Origin: Microvirga aerilata
GTDB lineage: Bacteria > Pseudomonadota > Alphaproteobacteria > Rhizobiales > Beijerinckiaceae
Assembly (NCBI RefSeq): GCF_016743775.1
Contig: NZ_JAEQMY010000003.1
Location: 124,001-188,000 of the forward strand
Direction: 5' to 3'
DNA length: 64,000 nt
Part shown: piece by piece, positions 50,037-58,174 of the stretch
Layout of the letters: each line of letters starts with the position of its first letter
Numbering within the stretch: the first letter of the stretch is position 1
The notes under the pieces: model-generated
Database searches by the model: none
The model's input: the letters and a program-made list of their open reading frames with translations, nothing else
What the model was told of the DNA's origin: nothing
Made by a program: the position numbers and the translations under genes

Positions 50037-50543
50037 ATGCCCCTTTATTTCGCCTATGGGTCCAACATGGATCAGGCCGCCATGCTCCAGCGCTGCCCAG
50101 CCTCGAAGGCGGTTGGGATCGCGCGGCTCATGCGGCACCGCTTCATGATCTTCGATGAGGGCTATGCGTCCGTGGTGCGGGATCCGCACCGCGTCGTCTG
50201 GGGCATGGTATGGGATCTCGCCCTGGCGGACGTTCCGGCGCTCGACCGATATGAGAGCCTCTCGAACGGCCTTTACACCAAGGTCGTCCAGCCCGTCGTG
50301 ACGGCAAAGGGGCCGCGCCGCGCCGTGGTCTATATCGGGCGAAGCGCCAAGCCGGGAACGCCTCTTCCCGGCTACATGGAAGGGGTGGTGGAAGCCGCCA
50401 CGCATGCGGGCCTGCCGGATGACTACATCCGCAGCCTCGGCACCTGGCTGCCCAAGCTGCAAACCTCCGCCCCGGCGCCACAACAGCCGAAGGTCCGTCC
50501 ACTCTGGAGCGCGCCATCGGGCACGGTCCGCAGAGCTCGCTGA
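50037..50543 (+). CDS. Gamma-glutamylcyclotransferase-like protein
   Basis: 168 residues. The GGCT fold signature YFAYGSNMDQAAM near the N-terminus, the central GMVWDL, and the acid residue in DRYES are present. Enzymes of this fold cleave gamma-glutamyl amines or glutathione-type dipeptides into 5-oxoproline. The basic Pro-rich tail (about 145-168) is probably disordered. It starts 16 nt after pccA, so possibly co-transcribed. Confidence 0.87.
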   Translation: MPLYFAYGSNMDQAAMLQRCPASKAVGIARLMRHRFMIFDEGYASVVRDPHRVVWGMVWDLALADVPALDRYESLSNGLYTKVVQPVVTAKGPRRAVVYIGRSAKPGTPLPGYMEGVVEAATHAGLPDDYIRSLGTWLPKLQTSAPAPQQPKVRPLWSAPSGTVRRAR

Positions 50544-50618
50544 GGGCACGTTTTCCTAGCCCAAGAACCTTTGCCGTATGCGCGCGTTGAATCGCCGTAA
50601 TGCGTATGAGGTTCGGTA

Positions 50619-51029
50619 ATGAACACGAAAACCCATTCGATTTGGAAAGGCTATGGCTTCGCCTGGGTAACCCTCGGCTTCTTCTTGATTTCCTTTGTCG
50701 GCCACTGGCTCTTCGGCTGGTTTGCCTATGTGAGCGAGCAACAGGCACACGCTCAGCCGATCCAGGTTTCCGACTATCTCGTCGAGATGTCCCGGGATAC
50801 CTTCGAGAACTGGCAGTCCGAGTTCCTGCAGCTGCTCTGGCAGGTGGGCGGGCTCGCGATCCTTCTTTATGTCGGCTCGCCCCAATCCAAGGAGGGCGAT
50901 GACCGGATGGAAGCCAAGATCGACGAGATCCTGCGCAAGGTGGATCCCCAGAATGCGGAGCGCATTATCCAGACGCTCGATGACGATTATGCCGGGCGCC
51001 ACACCGATGCCCGCCACGCGCACCGCTGA
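50619..51029 (+). CDS. Small membrane protein (DUF6766-like)
   Basis: 136 residues with two hydrophobic helices, about 13-36 (FAWVTLGFFLISFVGHWLFG) and 68-90 (LQLLWQVGGLAILLYVGSP). Between them is an aromatic/acidic segment and the protein ends in a charged tail. The layout fits uncharacterised membrane proteins of the DUF6766 kind. The acylphosphatase gene starts 6 nt after the stop. Confidence 0.8.
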   Translation: MNTKTHSIWKGYGFAWVTLGFFLISFVGHWLFGWFAYVSEQQAHAQPIQVSDYLVEMSRDTFENWQSEFLQLLWQVGGLAILLYVGSPQSKEGDDRMEAKIDEILRKVDPQNAERIIQTLDDDYAGRHTDARHAHR

Positions 51030-51035
51030 GGGACG

Positions 51036-51329
51036 ATGACTGAGAGCCGAACCGTTCACGTTCTCATCCATGGACGCGTCCAGGGCGTGGGCTTCCGCGC
51101 CTGGACGCAGCATCAGGCCGAGCTGCATGGGCTGAAAGGCTGGGTGCGCAACCGGCGTGACGGCTCGGTCGAGGCCGTTTTCTCCGGCCCTGAGGACCTG
51201 GTGGAGGCCACCCTCAAGGCATGCGGGCAAGGACCCCGGGGATCCGTGGTGGAGCGGATCGAGCGGGTCGATGGCGGCCGGGAGGCCGCAGGCCCCTTCG
51301 AGCGCTTCGAGGTTCGCGCAACCGGCTAG
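51036..51329 (+). CDS. acyP: Acylphosphatase
   Basis: 97 residues. Catalytic Arg21 in [11 protein letters not shown] and Asn39 in [12 protein letters not shown]. It hydrolyses acyl phosphates such as carbamoyl phosphate and acetyl phosphate. The stop TAG overlaps the stop of the convergent rhodanese gene in one CTAG (51326-51329). Confidence 0.95.
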   Translation: MTESRTVHVLIHGRVQGVGFRAWTQHQAELHGLKGWVRNRRDGSVEAVFSGPEDLVEATLKACGQGPRGSVVERIERVDGGREAAGPFERFEVRATG

Positions 51330-51733
51330 CCTTTTGCCTCTGGGGTCGCGACCGGACCGCCCTGGTTCTTCCAGGCCGTGAAGCCACCCTCCACATGGGC
51401 GACGGGCTTCAGCCCCATATCCTGCGCCGTCGCCGCCGACAGAGCCGAGCGCCAGCCTGCGGCGCAGAAGAACACGAAGGTTTTGTCCTGGGCAAAGACG
51501 GGCTTGTGGTAGGGGCTGTCCGGGTCGATCCAGAATTCCAGCATCCCCCGGGGGCAATGCACGGCGCCGGGGATGCGGCCCTCGCGATCCAATTCCCGCG
51601 GATCGCGCAGGTCCACGAAGACCACATCCTCGCTGCCATGCAAGGCCATGGCCTCGGCGACGGGGAGCGTCCTGATCTTTGCGCTGGCCTCGTCGAGCAA
51701 TGTCTTGTAGCCGCGTGTGATGGTTTGAGGCAT
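51326..51733 (-). CDS. Rhodanese-like sulfurtransferase
   Basis: 135 residues from ATG 51731-51733. A single rhodanese domain with catalytic Cys90 in FFCAAGWRS, upstream [20 protein letters not shown] and the C-terminal [15 protein letters not shown]. Transfers sulfur via a persulfide; donor and acceptor are unknown. Cytosolic, no signal peptide. Confidence 0.92.
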   Translation of the reverse strand: MPQTITRGYKTLLDEASAKIRTLPVAEAMALHGSEDVVFVDLRDPRELDREGRIPGAVHCPRGMLEFWIDPDSPYHKPVFAQDKTFVFFCAAGWRSALSAATAQDMGLKPVAHVEGGFTAWKNQGGPVATPEAKG

Positions 51734-51805
51734 GGCGGGCTGCTTCCCCTTTGATGCTCCGAACAAACTGGGCATGATGGCGGCAGAGTCAACCGGAGAC
51801 GAAGA

Positions 51806-52498
51806 GTGCTGGGTTTCACCAATCTCGACTACGCCGCCTTCGTGTTCTTTCTCATGGCCTGGTTCGGCTATCACGCCGCCGTCGAGCTCACACCTGCGGG
51901 CCAGAAGAGCCTGAACAAGGTGATGAATCAGTACCGCTATCGCTGGATGGAGCAGATGGTGGTGCGTGAGAACCGGATCGTCGACACTACGATCCTGACC
52001 TCGCTCATGAACGGCACCGCCTTCTTCGCCTCCACCTCGCTGATCGCCATCGGCGGCGTGCTGGCGCTCCTGCGGTCCACCGATGCGGTTCTGCCGGTGT
52101 TTGCCGATCTGCCCTTCGGCGAGCCGCCGACGCGGCTGGCCTGGGACATCAAGGTGGTGGGGCTGGCGGTGATCTTCGTCTATGCTTTCTTCAAGTTCGC
52201 TTGGTCGTACCGGCTCTTCAACTACATGGCGATCATCGTCGGCGCCGTTCCGGTGCTGAAGGAAAGCAGCCGCGAGGAGGGGCTTGCGGTGGCGCGCCAG
52301 GCCGCCGCGATGAACGCCGTGGCCGGCAAGCATTTCAACCGAGGCCAGCGGGCCTTCTTCTTCTCGCTTGCCTATCTCGGCTGGTTCATCAGCGCCTATC
52401 TGTTCATGGGCGCAACGGCCGGCGTTCTTCTGGTGATGTGGCGACGGCAGTTCGCCTCCGATGCCCTGGATGCAGCAGCGAGGCAGGCCAATGTCTAA
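51806..52498 (+). CDS. DUF599 family membrane protein
   Basis: 230 residues from a GTG. About four membrane helices, beginning DYAAFVFFLMAWFGYHAAVE and including FASTSLIAIGGVLALL, VVGLAVIFVYAFFKFAWSYRL and FFSLAYLGWFISAYLFMG (cited in parts). The conserved middle RENRIVDTTILTSLMNGTAF is the DUF599 mark. The function is unknown. It overlaps the next gene by 8 nt, suggesting coupling. Confidence 0.88.
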   Translation: MLGFTNLDYAAFVFFLMAWFGYHAAVELTPAGQKSLNKVMNQYRYRWMEQMVVRENRIVDTTILTSLMNGTAFFASTSLIAIGGVLALLRSTDAVLPVFADLPFGEPPTRLAWDIKVVGLAVIFVYAFFKFAWSYRLFNYMAIIVGAVPVLKESSREEGLAVARQAAAMNAVAGKHFNRGQRAFFFSLAYLGWFISAYLFMGATAGVLLVMWRRQFASDALDAAARQANV

Positions 52499-52760
52499 GA
52501 CCTTGAACCCGGAAGAACTGGAGGCCGCCATGCTCGCCCTCCTGGAAGAGCGCGGCCCCGGCAAGACCATCGGCCCGGCGGATGTGGCCCAGGCCATCGG
52601 CGGCAACCAGCCGGAAGGGTGGGGGCCCTTGATGCAGCCGGTGCGCAAGGTGGCCGTGCGCCTTATGAAGGAGGGGCGCATCGTGATCCTGCGGAAAGGA
52701 CGCCCGGTGGACCCGGACGATTTCAGAGGCACCTACCGGCTTGCGATGCCGCCTGCTTGA
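52491..52760 (+). CDS. DUF3253 family protein
   Basis: 89 residues from ATG 52491, overlapping the DUF599 stop (ATGTCTAA). The small winged-helix-like core is evident: LEERGPGKTIGPADVAQAIG and RKVAVRLMKEGRIVILRKGR, ending DPDDFRGTYRLA. Possibly a small DNA-binding protein; no target known. It overlaps the convergent YdcF gene by 28 nt. Confidence 0.85.
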   Translation: MSKTLNPEELEAAMLALLEERGPGKTIGPADVAQAIGGNQPEGWGPLMQPVRKVAVRLMKEGRIVILRKGRPVDPDDFRGTYRLAMPPA

Positions 52761-53563
52761 GACGCCTGAGGACCTGGAAACAGCTCGCTTGTGCGTCCTG
52801 TCAGGCGATAACCGATGAGGCCCGCCCATTCCTTCGTCCCGATGTCGAGCCGGCGCAGCCCTTCCGAGATGAAGGCGAAGGGACGATGCGTTCTGGAACC
52901 GCCCGCGGTGCGAAAATCCACCGGATAGGGCGCGGTCGTGAACTCCGCCTTTCGGAACACGCCGACCGCGCGCGGCATGTGCCAGGCGGATGTGACGAGA
53001 AGCCAGCGCTCGCCCTCCCGGGGCTTTGCCAGCTCGCGCGAAAAGGTTGCGTTTTCCGCAGTCGTCCGGGAGCGGTCTTCCACCAGGATGCGGGCGGGAT
53101 CGATCCCGATGCTCTTGAAGTAGCCTGCGATGACGGGAGCCTCGGCTGCGCCATCGCCGAAGACCGTTCCGCCCCCGCCCGAGATCAGGATGCGGGCAGT
53201 CGGATAGCGATGGGCAAGCTGGATCGTATCGAGCACGCGCTCGGCCGATTCATTGGCCACGAGACGGCCTCGGGCCGCCGAATCTGAGGCTTCCACGGAG
53301 CCGCCGAGCAGGATGATCCCGTCCACCGGCTTGCCGTCGTCCCGGAAGGGAGGGAAGCGCTCCTCCAGCGGCAGCAGGATGTAGCTGGCAAGAGGGAGCA
53401 GGCCCAGGGCGATGGTGGCGAGCGTGAAGACCAGGCTCACGCCGATGCCGAACGTCCGCAGCCTCCTGAAACAGGCCAAGGCCAGCCCCAGAAGGATGAG
53501 GCTGATCAGAAGGTTGGATGGCGTGGCGAAGAACCACGCGATTTTCGAGACGTAGTAGAACAC
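52733..53563 (-). CDS. YdcF/ElyC-like DUF218 membrane protein
   Basis: 276 residues. Two N-terminal membrane helices (about 12-30 and 37-60). Then the DUF218 Rossmann-like domain with DGIILLGGSVEASDS, ILISGGGGTVFGDG, EDRSRTTAENATF and LLVTSAWHMPRAVGVF. ElyC in E. coli affects peptidoglycan precursor recycling; the exact role here is unknown. Confidence 0.9.
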   Translation of the reverse strand: MFYYVSKIAWFFATPSNLLISLILLGLALACFRRLRTFGIGVSLVFTLATIALGLLPLASYILLPLEERFPPFRDDGKPVDGIILLGGSVEASDSAARGRLVANESAERVLDTIQLAHRYPTARILISGGGGTVFGDGAAEAPVIAGYFKSIGIDPARILVEDRSRTTAENATFSRELAKPREGERWLLVTSAWHMPRAVGVFRKAEFTTAPYPVDFRTAGGSRTHRPFAFISEGLRRLDIGTKEWAGLIGYRLTGRTSELFPGPQASQAGGIASR

Positions 53564-53611
53564 CCGCCATCCTCGTTGTTGATGCCTTCGCTGAACATCA
53601 CTTCCACCGTC

Positions 53612-53698
53612 ATCACCGGCCCTGTGCCGGTGATCCCGATCGGAAGAGCTCGTCGGTTCATAGGATCGGGATGGCCGGGACAGGCCCGGCCATGACGT
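53612..53698. repeat. REP-like palindromic element (second copy)
   Basis: ATCACCGGC/GCCGGTGAT (53612-53634) and ATGGCCGGG/CCCGGCCAT (53671-53693, loop ACAGG) followed by GACG. The second palindrome is the same as that at 27927-27949 apart from the loop. A middle CCCGATC...GATCGGG pair links them. Confidence 0.8.
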
Positions 53699-53727
53699 GC
53701 AAAGGTTTTCTGTGAAGCGCTACCGAT

Positions 53728-54432
53728 TCAAGACTTGTTCAGCTCGGCCTCGTAGCGGGCCTTGGTCTCGGCATTGGGCGGATACAGGCCGGGGAGGGGA
53801 ACGCCCTTCTCCACCTCGCGCATGACCCATAGCTCGTAGTGTTCCTGCGCCACGGCGGCCTTGGCGACCTCTTCCACCATGGCGGCCGGGATCACCACGA
53901 CGCCGTCCCGGTCGGCGACGATCACGTCATCCGGGAAGATGGCGACGCCGCCGCAGCCGATGGGCTCCTGCCAGCCCACGAAGGTGAGGCCAGCCACTGA
54001 CGGAGGGGCGGCGACGCCCGCGCACCAGACCGGCAGGTTCGTGCCTTCCACGCCCACCGCATCGCGCACCACGCCGTCCGTGATCAAGGCGGCCACGCCC
54101 CGCTTCTTCATGCGGGCGGTGAGGATGTCGCCGAACACGCCGGCATCGGTGACGCCCATGGAGTCGATCACGGCGATGCAGCCTTCCGGCATGTCCTCGA
54201 TGGCCGCGCGGGTGGAGATCGGGGAAGCCCAGGATTCCGGGGTGGCCAAATCCTCACGAGCGGGCACGAAGCGCAGGGTGAAGGCGCGACCCACCATCTT
54301 TTCCGTGGCGTTGAAGGCGGGCATCGGCCCCTTCATCCAGCAGCGGCGGATACCCTTCTTCAGCAGCACGGTGGTGATCGTGGCGGTGGAGGCGGCCCGC
54401 AGGGCGTCGGCGATGGCTTTGTCGAGGGTCAT
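53728..54432 (-). CDS. RraA-like protein / HMG-aldolase family
   Basis: 234 residues from ATG 54430-54432. The RraA fold signature FGDILTARMKKRGVAALITD then GVVRDAVG carries the Arg-Asp pair and metal-site region seen in 4-hydroxy-4-methyl-2-oxoglutarate aldolases. Fold members may be aldolases/decarboxylases or RNase E inhibitors; the long C-terminal region (YELWVMREVEKGVPLPGLYP) is more like the aldolase/dicarboxylate group. The role is not decided. Confidence 0.87.
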   Translation of the reverse strand: MTLDKAIADALRAASTATITTVLLKKGIRRCWMKGPMPAFNATEKMVGRAFTLRFVPAREDLATPESWASPISTRAAIEDMPEGCIAVIDSMGVTDAGVFGDILTARMKKRGVAALITDGVVRDAVGVEGTNLPVWCAGVAAPPSVAGLTFVGWQEPIGCGGVAIFPDDVIVADRDGVVVIPAAMVEEVAKAAVAQEHYELWVMREVEKGVPLPGLYPPNAETKARYEAELNKS

Positions 54433-54668
54433 GGGGGGTTCCTGACGTTGAGATAGGCTTTCATAGCGGGCCATACCCTCGAGCGCCACCGCAACGAAAG
54501 CCGTTCAACCCAGACCTATTGGCATCTCTATGAATTCGTTCCTCACTGTAAACAGTCCTTCAAGGGCGGGAAGGCCTTGTGCGTCCGGGGCTGCCGGACA
54601 GACGAACGGCCGGATCTGTGCCCGGCCGTTCTCGAAAAGGTCGATTGCGACTTGATGTGCCCGCGCGG

Positions 54669-55841
54669 TCAGGCCGTCTTGGCGAACAACTCGCGCCCGA
54701 TCAGCATGCGGCGGATTTCGCTGGTGCCGGCACCGATTTCGTAGAGCTTCGCGTCGCGCAGCAGGCGGCCGGTCGGGTAGTCGTTGATGTAGCCGTTGCC
54801 GCCGAGAAGCTGGATGGCATCGAGCGCCATCTTGGTGGCGTTCTCGGCAGCATACAGGATGGCGCCGGCGGCGTCCTCGCGGGTGGTCTCGCCCCGGTCG
54901 CAGGCCTTGGCGACTGCGTAGACATAAGCCTTGGCGGCGTTCATGGTCACGTACATGTCGGCGACCTTGCCCTGCACGAGCTGGAATTCGCCGATGGCTT
55001 GGCCGAACTGCTTGCGCTCGTGAATATAGGGCAGCACCACGTCCATGCAGGCCTGCATGATGCCCGTGGAGCCCGCGGCCAGCACGGCGCGCTCGTAGTC
55101 GAGGCCGGACATGAGCACGTTGACGCCCCGACCCACCTGACCGAGCACGTTCTCCTCCGGCACCTCGCAATCCTCGAACACCAGCTCGCAGGTGTCGGAG
55201 CCGCGCATGCCGAGCTTGTCGAGCTTCTGATGCGTGGAAAAGCCCTTGAAGTCCTTTTCGATCAGGAAAGCCGTCATGCCGCGGGGGCCTGCCTCCGGGT
55301 CGGTCTTGGCATAGACCACCAGAGTATCGGCGGTAGGGCCGTTGGTGATCCACATCTTGTTGCCGTTGAGCACGTAGCGGTCGCCGCGCTTTTCCGCGCG
55401 GGTGCGCATGGACACCACGTCGGAGCCGGAGCCCGGCTCGGACATGGCAAGCGCCCCGAGATGCTCGCCGGAGATGAGCTTCGGCAGGTAGCGGCGCTTC
55501 TGGTCCTCGTTGCCGTTGCGGCGGATCTGGTTCACACACAGATTCGAATGAGCGCCGTAGGAGAGGCCGACGGAGGCGGAGGCGCGGGATATCTCCTCCA
55601 TGCCGATCACGTGCTCAAGGTAGCCGAGGCCCGCGCCGCCGTAATCCTCTTCCACCGTGATGCCGTGCAGGCCGAGCTCGCCCATCTGGGGCCAGAGGTC
55701 GCGCGGGAACTGGTTGGTGCGGTCGATTTCCTCGGCGCGCGGGGCAATCTTGTCCTGCGCGAAATCGCGCACGGTCTCGCGAATGGCATCGGCGGTCTCG
55801 CCGAGATCGAAATTGAAGCCTTTGGCAGCGTTCGGCAGCAT
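54669..55841 (-). CDS. Isovaleryl-CoA dehydrogenase
   Basis: 390 residues from ATG 55839-55841 after GGGAGGAAT. An FAD-dependent acyl-CoA dehydrogenase of leucine catabolism (isovaleryl-CoA to 3-methylcrotonyl-CoA). N-terminal helix domain, middle beta domain ([18 protein letters not shown]), C-terminal helices. The catalytic Glu sits in [12 protein letters not shown], as in human IVD, and not in the later position used by short-chain enzymes. The C-terminal [20 protein letters not shown] is typical. MCC beta is 5.6 kb away. Confidence 0.92.
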   Translation of the reverse strand: MLPNAAKGFNFDLGETADAIRETVRDFAQDKIAPRAEEIDRTNQFPRDLWPQMGELGLHGITVEEDYGGAGLGYLEHVIGMEEISRASASVGLSYGAHSNLCVNQIRRNGNEDQKRRYLPKLISGEHLGALAMSEPGSGSDVVSMRTRAEKRGDRYVLNGNKMWITNGPTADTLVVYAKTDPEAGPRGMTAFLIEKDFKGFSTHQKLDKLGMRGSDTCELVFEDCEVPEENVLGQVGRGVNVLMSGLDYERAVLAAGSTGIMQACMDVVLPYIHERKQFGQAIGEFQLVQGKVADMYVTMNAAKAYVYAVAKACDRGETTREDAAGAILYAAENATKMALDAIQLLGGNGYINDYPTGRLLRDAKLYEIGAGTSEIRRMLIGRELFAKTA

Positions 55842-56119
55842 GTGATTCCTCCCAGCTCCACTCATCAACCCGAAGGGGTGCGCGATGGATTGCTTTTATG
55901 ATCAACCATTTTGGTCAGCATTGCTGCCCTTATCAAGGCTTGATCATCAGGAAAAGAGCAGAGGCGGTCACCACCACGCCCGGCCATTGGTTGTAGCGGG
56001 CAAAGAAAAAGCTCCCCGACCTTCGCCGGAGAGCCGTGTTTCAAGGCGCTGATGATCTTCCAGGGCTTCTGGAGGTTCGAGCCGGTTGCCGGCAGGCTAC
56101 CCTGACCTTGCGCGGGAAC

Positions 56120-57031
56120 TCAGAGGAACAAGTCGTCTGCAACGAGAGAAGCAGGCTTGTTCTTCAGCAGGATCTGGAATTCCGCCGCAGCATCTTTGTC
56201 TGTGCTGCCGGCCAGAATACCCGTCTTCGCATCGTAGCGAAGCTCTCCGGCTGCCGTGAAGGGACCCTTTCCAAAAACCAGGGCGGTGAAGGCGCTGTTG
56301 CCCTTCTCCTTGGTGTGGGCGTCAATCCCGTGCAGGTCGATGCGGTCCGTGCCGGATACGAAGTCGACGATGACGTCGCGACCGCTCTTGTTATGGCCGG
56401 TGTCGCTCCGCGCGGAGAAGCAGAAGGTATCCTGCCCCGCGCCACCCGTCATGGTGTCTCGGCCTTTACCCCCGGTGAGCACATCGTCGCCAATGCCGCC
56501 ACTCAGGCGGTCGTGACCATCGCCGCCAATGAGCTGGTCGAGGCCGCTCCCGCCGATGAGAACATCGTGGCCCTTGCCGCCATTGAGCTTGTCGTCGTTT
56601 CTGGTTCCGGTCAGCCGGTCATCGTGCCTGCCGCCCCTGATGTGCTTTCCCGCATGATGGCCATGATCGTCATCGCCATCGTCGTCGCTCAGAGGCGGCA
56701 GCCCAGGAATCGCCTTCTGCACATCCTCGAAACCCCAGACGACGCCGTCCGAGAAGACGATTTTCTCGATCAAGCCGCTGGTCTCCAGGTAATCCTTGAT
56801 CGTAAGCGTTTTGTCATCCACGGTCAGCCGAATAGCATCGCTGTCGGCGAGAACCGAAAAAGATACCGCCGTGGATGCCGCAGCGACGGTCAGGGTGTCG
56901 GTGCCGCCAGCATCCTCGAGAACGCTGAAATTGCTGTCATGGCCCCAACTGAAGATGTTGTTGCCAAATCCTCCTTCGAATTCGTCATCGAAATTGTCGT
57001 CGGAAGATTTCTTAGCGGAAGAATTGCTCAT
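56120..57031 (-). CDS. RTX-type calcium-binding protein, probable type I secretion substrate
   Basis: 303 residues from ATG 57029-57031; a TTG four codons earlier is possible and neither has a clear ribosome binding site. Parts: acidic N-terminus; a repeat-like module with LTVDDKTLTIKDYLETSGLI and FSDGVVWGFEDVQKAI (about 70-110, of the haemolysin-related kind); an Asp/His-rich linker (DDDGDDDHGHH); about five GGxGxDxLx nonapeptides (from about 150); a peptidase-M10-like C-terminal module (GRDVIVDFVSGTDRIDLHGI); and the end DDLFL. No N-terminal signal, so export by a type I system is likely. No catalytic domain was seen. Confidence 0.88.
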   Translation of the reverse strand: MSNSSAKKSSDDNFDDEFEGGFGNNIFSWGHDSNFSVLEDAGGTDTLTVAAASTAVSFSVLADSDAIRLTVDDKTLTIKDYLETSGLIEKIVFSDGVVWGFEDVQKAIPGLPPLSDDDGDDDHGHHAGKHIRGGRHDDRLTGTRNDDKLNGGKGHDVLIGGSGLDQLIGGDGHDRLSGGIGDDVLTGGKGRDTMTGGAGQDTFCFSARSDTGHNKSGRDVIVDFVSGTDRIDLHGIDAHTKEKGNSAFTALVFGKGPFTAAGELRYDAKTGILAGSTDKDAAAEFQILLKNKPASLVADDLFL

Positions 57032-57181
57032 GCTGAAACTCAATGCTGAAAGTAAAACGGCTCGGTGGCCTACTGCATAGCTTAATTTTCAGCAATCGAG
57101 GGAGGCAAGAAAAATAAGATCCCGCCTCTTTGCGCAAATGTTGTTCTCAGTTTGCTTTTAAGCAGTGAGATTGGGCTTGAC

Positions 57182-58084
57182 CTATTCGTCGATGCTTGCC
57201 GTCTGAACGGCATCCATGTTGCGGCAGACGCCTTGAGCCTTGAGACGCCCATGATCGCGCGGGTCGCAGGCGCTCTGGACGAACATGCGCCACTGGTTTT
57301 CGGTGCCGTAGAACGTATTCCGGTCCACGTCCCCCTTCACGCCCGGCACCCGGCCGGTGGTCGTGAACTGCCAGAAGGTCCAGCGTCGGTTGTTGTAGCG
57401 CACATGCGGCTCGGCAGCCGTGCTGCGGATCCAGTAGGGATAGTCGTTGTACTCGCCTTCCAGGATCTCCTTATGGAAGGTGATATCCGTGTAGATGATA
57501 GGCCGCTTGCCGGTATGCGCTTCCATTTCGCGCAGCATCACGTCGATCATGGCGAGCGCCTGCTCGCGCGGAACCTTCTTGGGGCAGTTTACGGACTGGC
57601 CGTTCCACTCCACGTCCAGAACCGGGGGGAGGGCCTCCGGGTCCTGCGGCACGTTCCGCTTGAACCATGCCGCCTGCTCATGGGCCGGGCGGCACCAGTA
57701 GACGAAATGGTAAGCGCCGCGCGGCACGCCGGCTCTCTTGGCGGCTGCCCAGTTCTCGTGGAATTTGCTGTCGATGTGGTCGCCGCCTTCGGTCGCCTTG
57801 ATGAAGGCGAACTTGGTGCCGGCCTGACGCAGCGACGCCCAGTCCACGTCGCCCTGCCACTTGGAAATGTCGACCCCATGAATCGGCAGCCGGTGAGCGG
57901 TTGCGACGCCGTCATGCGGCCGGGCATCGCCCTTCGACGGGTAGCGGCTCGAGGAGGAGGGCGCGATGGCGCAGGAGGCAAGCCCAAGGGCAACAGCGGC
58001 AAGGGCGCCGAACCGGGCAACCCGAACGAACGTCGTCAGGCCAGAGTTCTTGGAACGGCTGGGGGAGCGGCGGCGATTCTTCAT
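57182..58084 (-). CDS. GH25 lysozyme-like lipoprotein
   Basis: 300 residues. A lipoprotein signal with lipobox LGLASC (Cys38). The GH25 muramidase fold is clear: HGVDISKWQGDVDW (Asp72), catalytic pair Asp157 and Glu159 in PPVLDVEWNG, and strands KFAFIKATEGGDHID, GAYHFVYW, RPIIYTDITFH and WTFWQFTTTGRVPGVKGDVD. It hydrolyses peptidoglycan MurNAc-GlcNAc bonds. Same strand as the RTX gene downstream. Confidence 0.92.
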   Translation of the reverse strand: MKNRRRSPSRSKNSGLTTFVRVARFGALAAVALGLASCAIAPSSSSRYPSKGDARPHDGVATAHRLPIHGVDISKWQGDVDWASLRQAGTKFAFIKATEGGDHIDSKFHENWAAAKRAGVPRGAYHFVYWCRPAHEQAAWFKRNVPQDPEALPPVLDVEWNGQSVNCPKKVPREQALAMIDVMLREMEAHTGKRPIIYTDITFHKEILEGEYNDYPYWIRSTAAEPHVRYNNRRWTFWQFTTTGRVPGVKGDVDRNTFYGTENQWRMFVQSACDPRDHGRLKAQGVCRNMDAVQTASIDE

Positions 58085-58174
58085 CGGTTCAACTGTAATC
58101 TACGCAGGACTGGACTGCACCAGGGATGCCTGAAGACCGTTAACAGGCCCTTACGGCAAAAGCGCGAAACAGTA

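Noticed and set aside
54579..55901. A 440-codon plus-strand frame opposite the isovaleryl-CoA dehydrogenase gene
   Set aside because: It is the reverse of conserved acyl-CoA dehydrogenase coding sequence, with no ribosome binding site or motif support.
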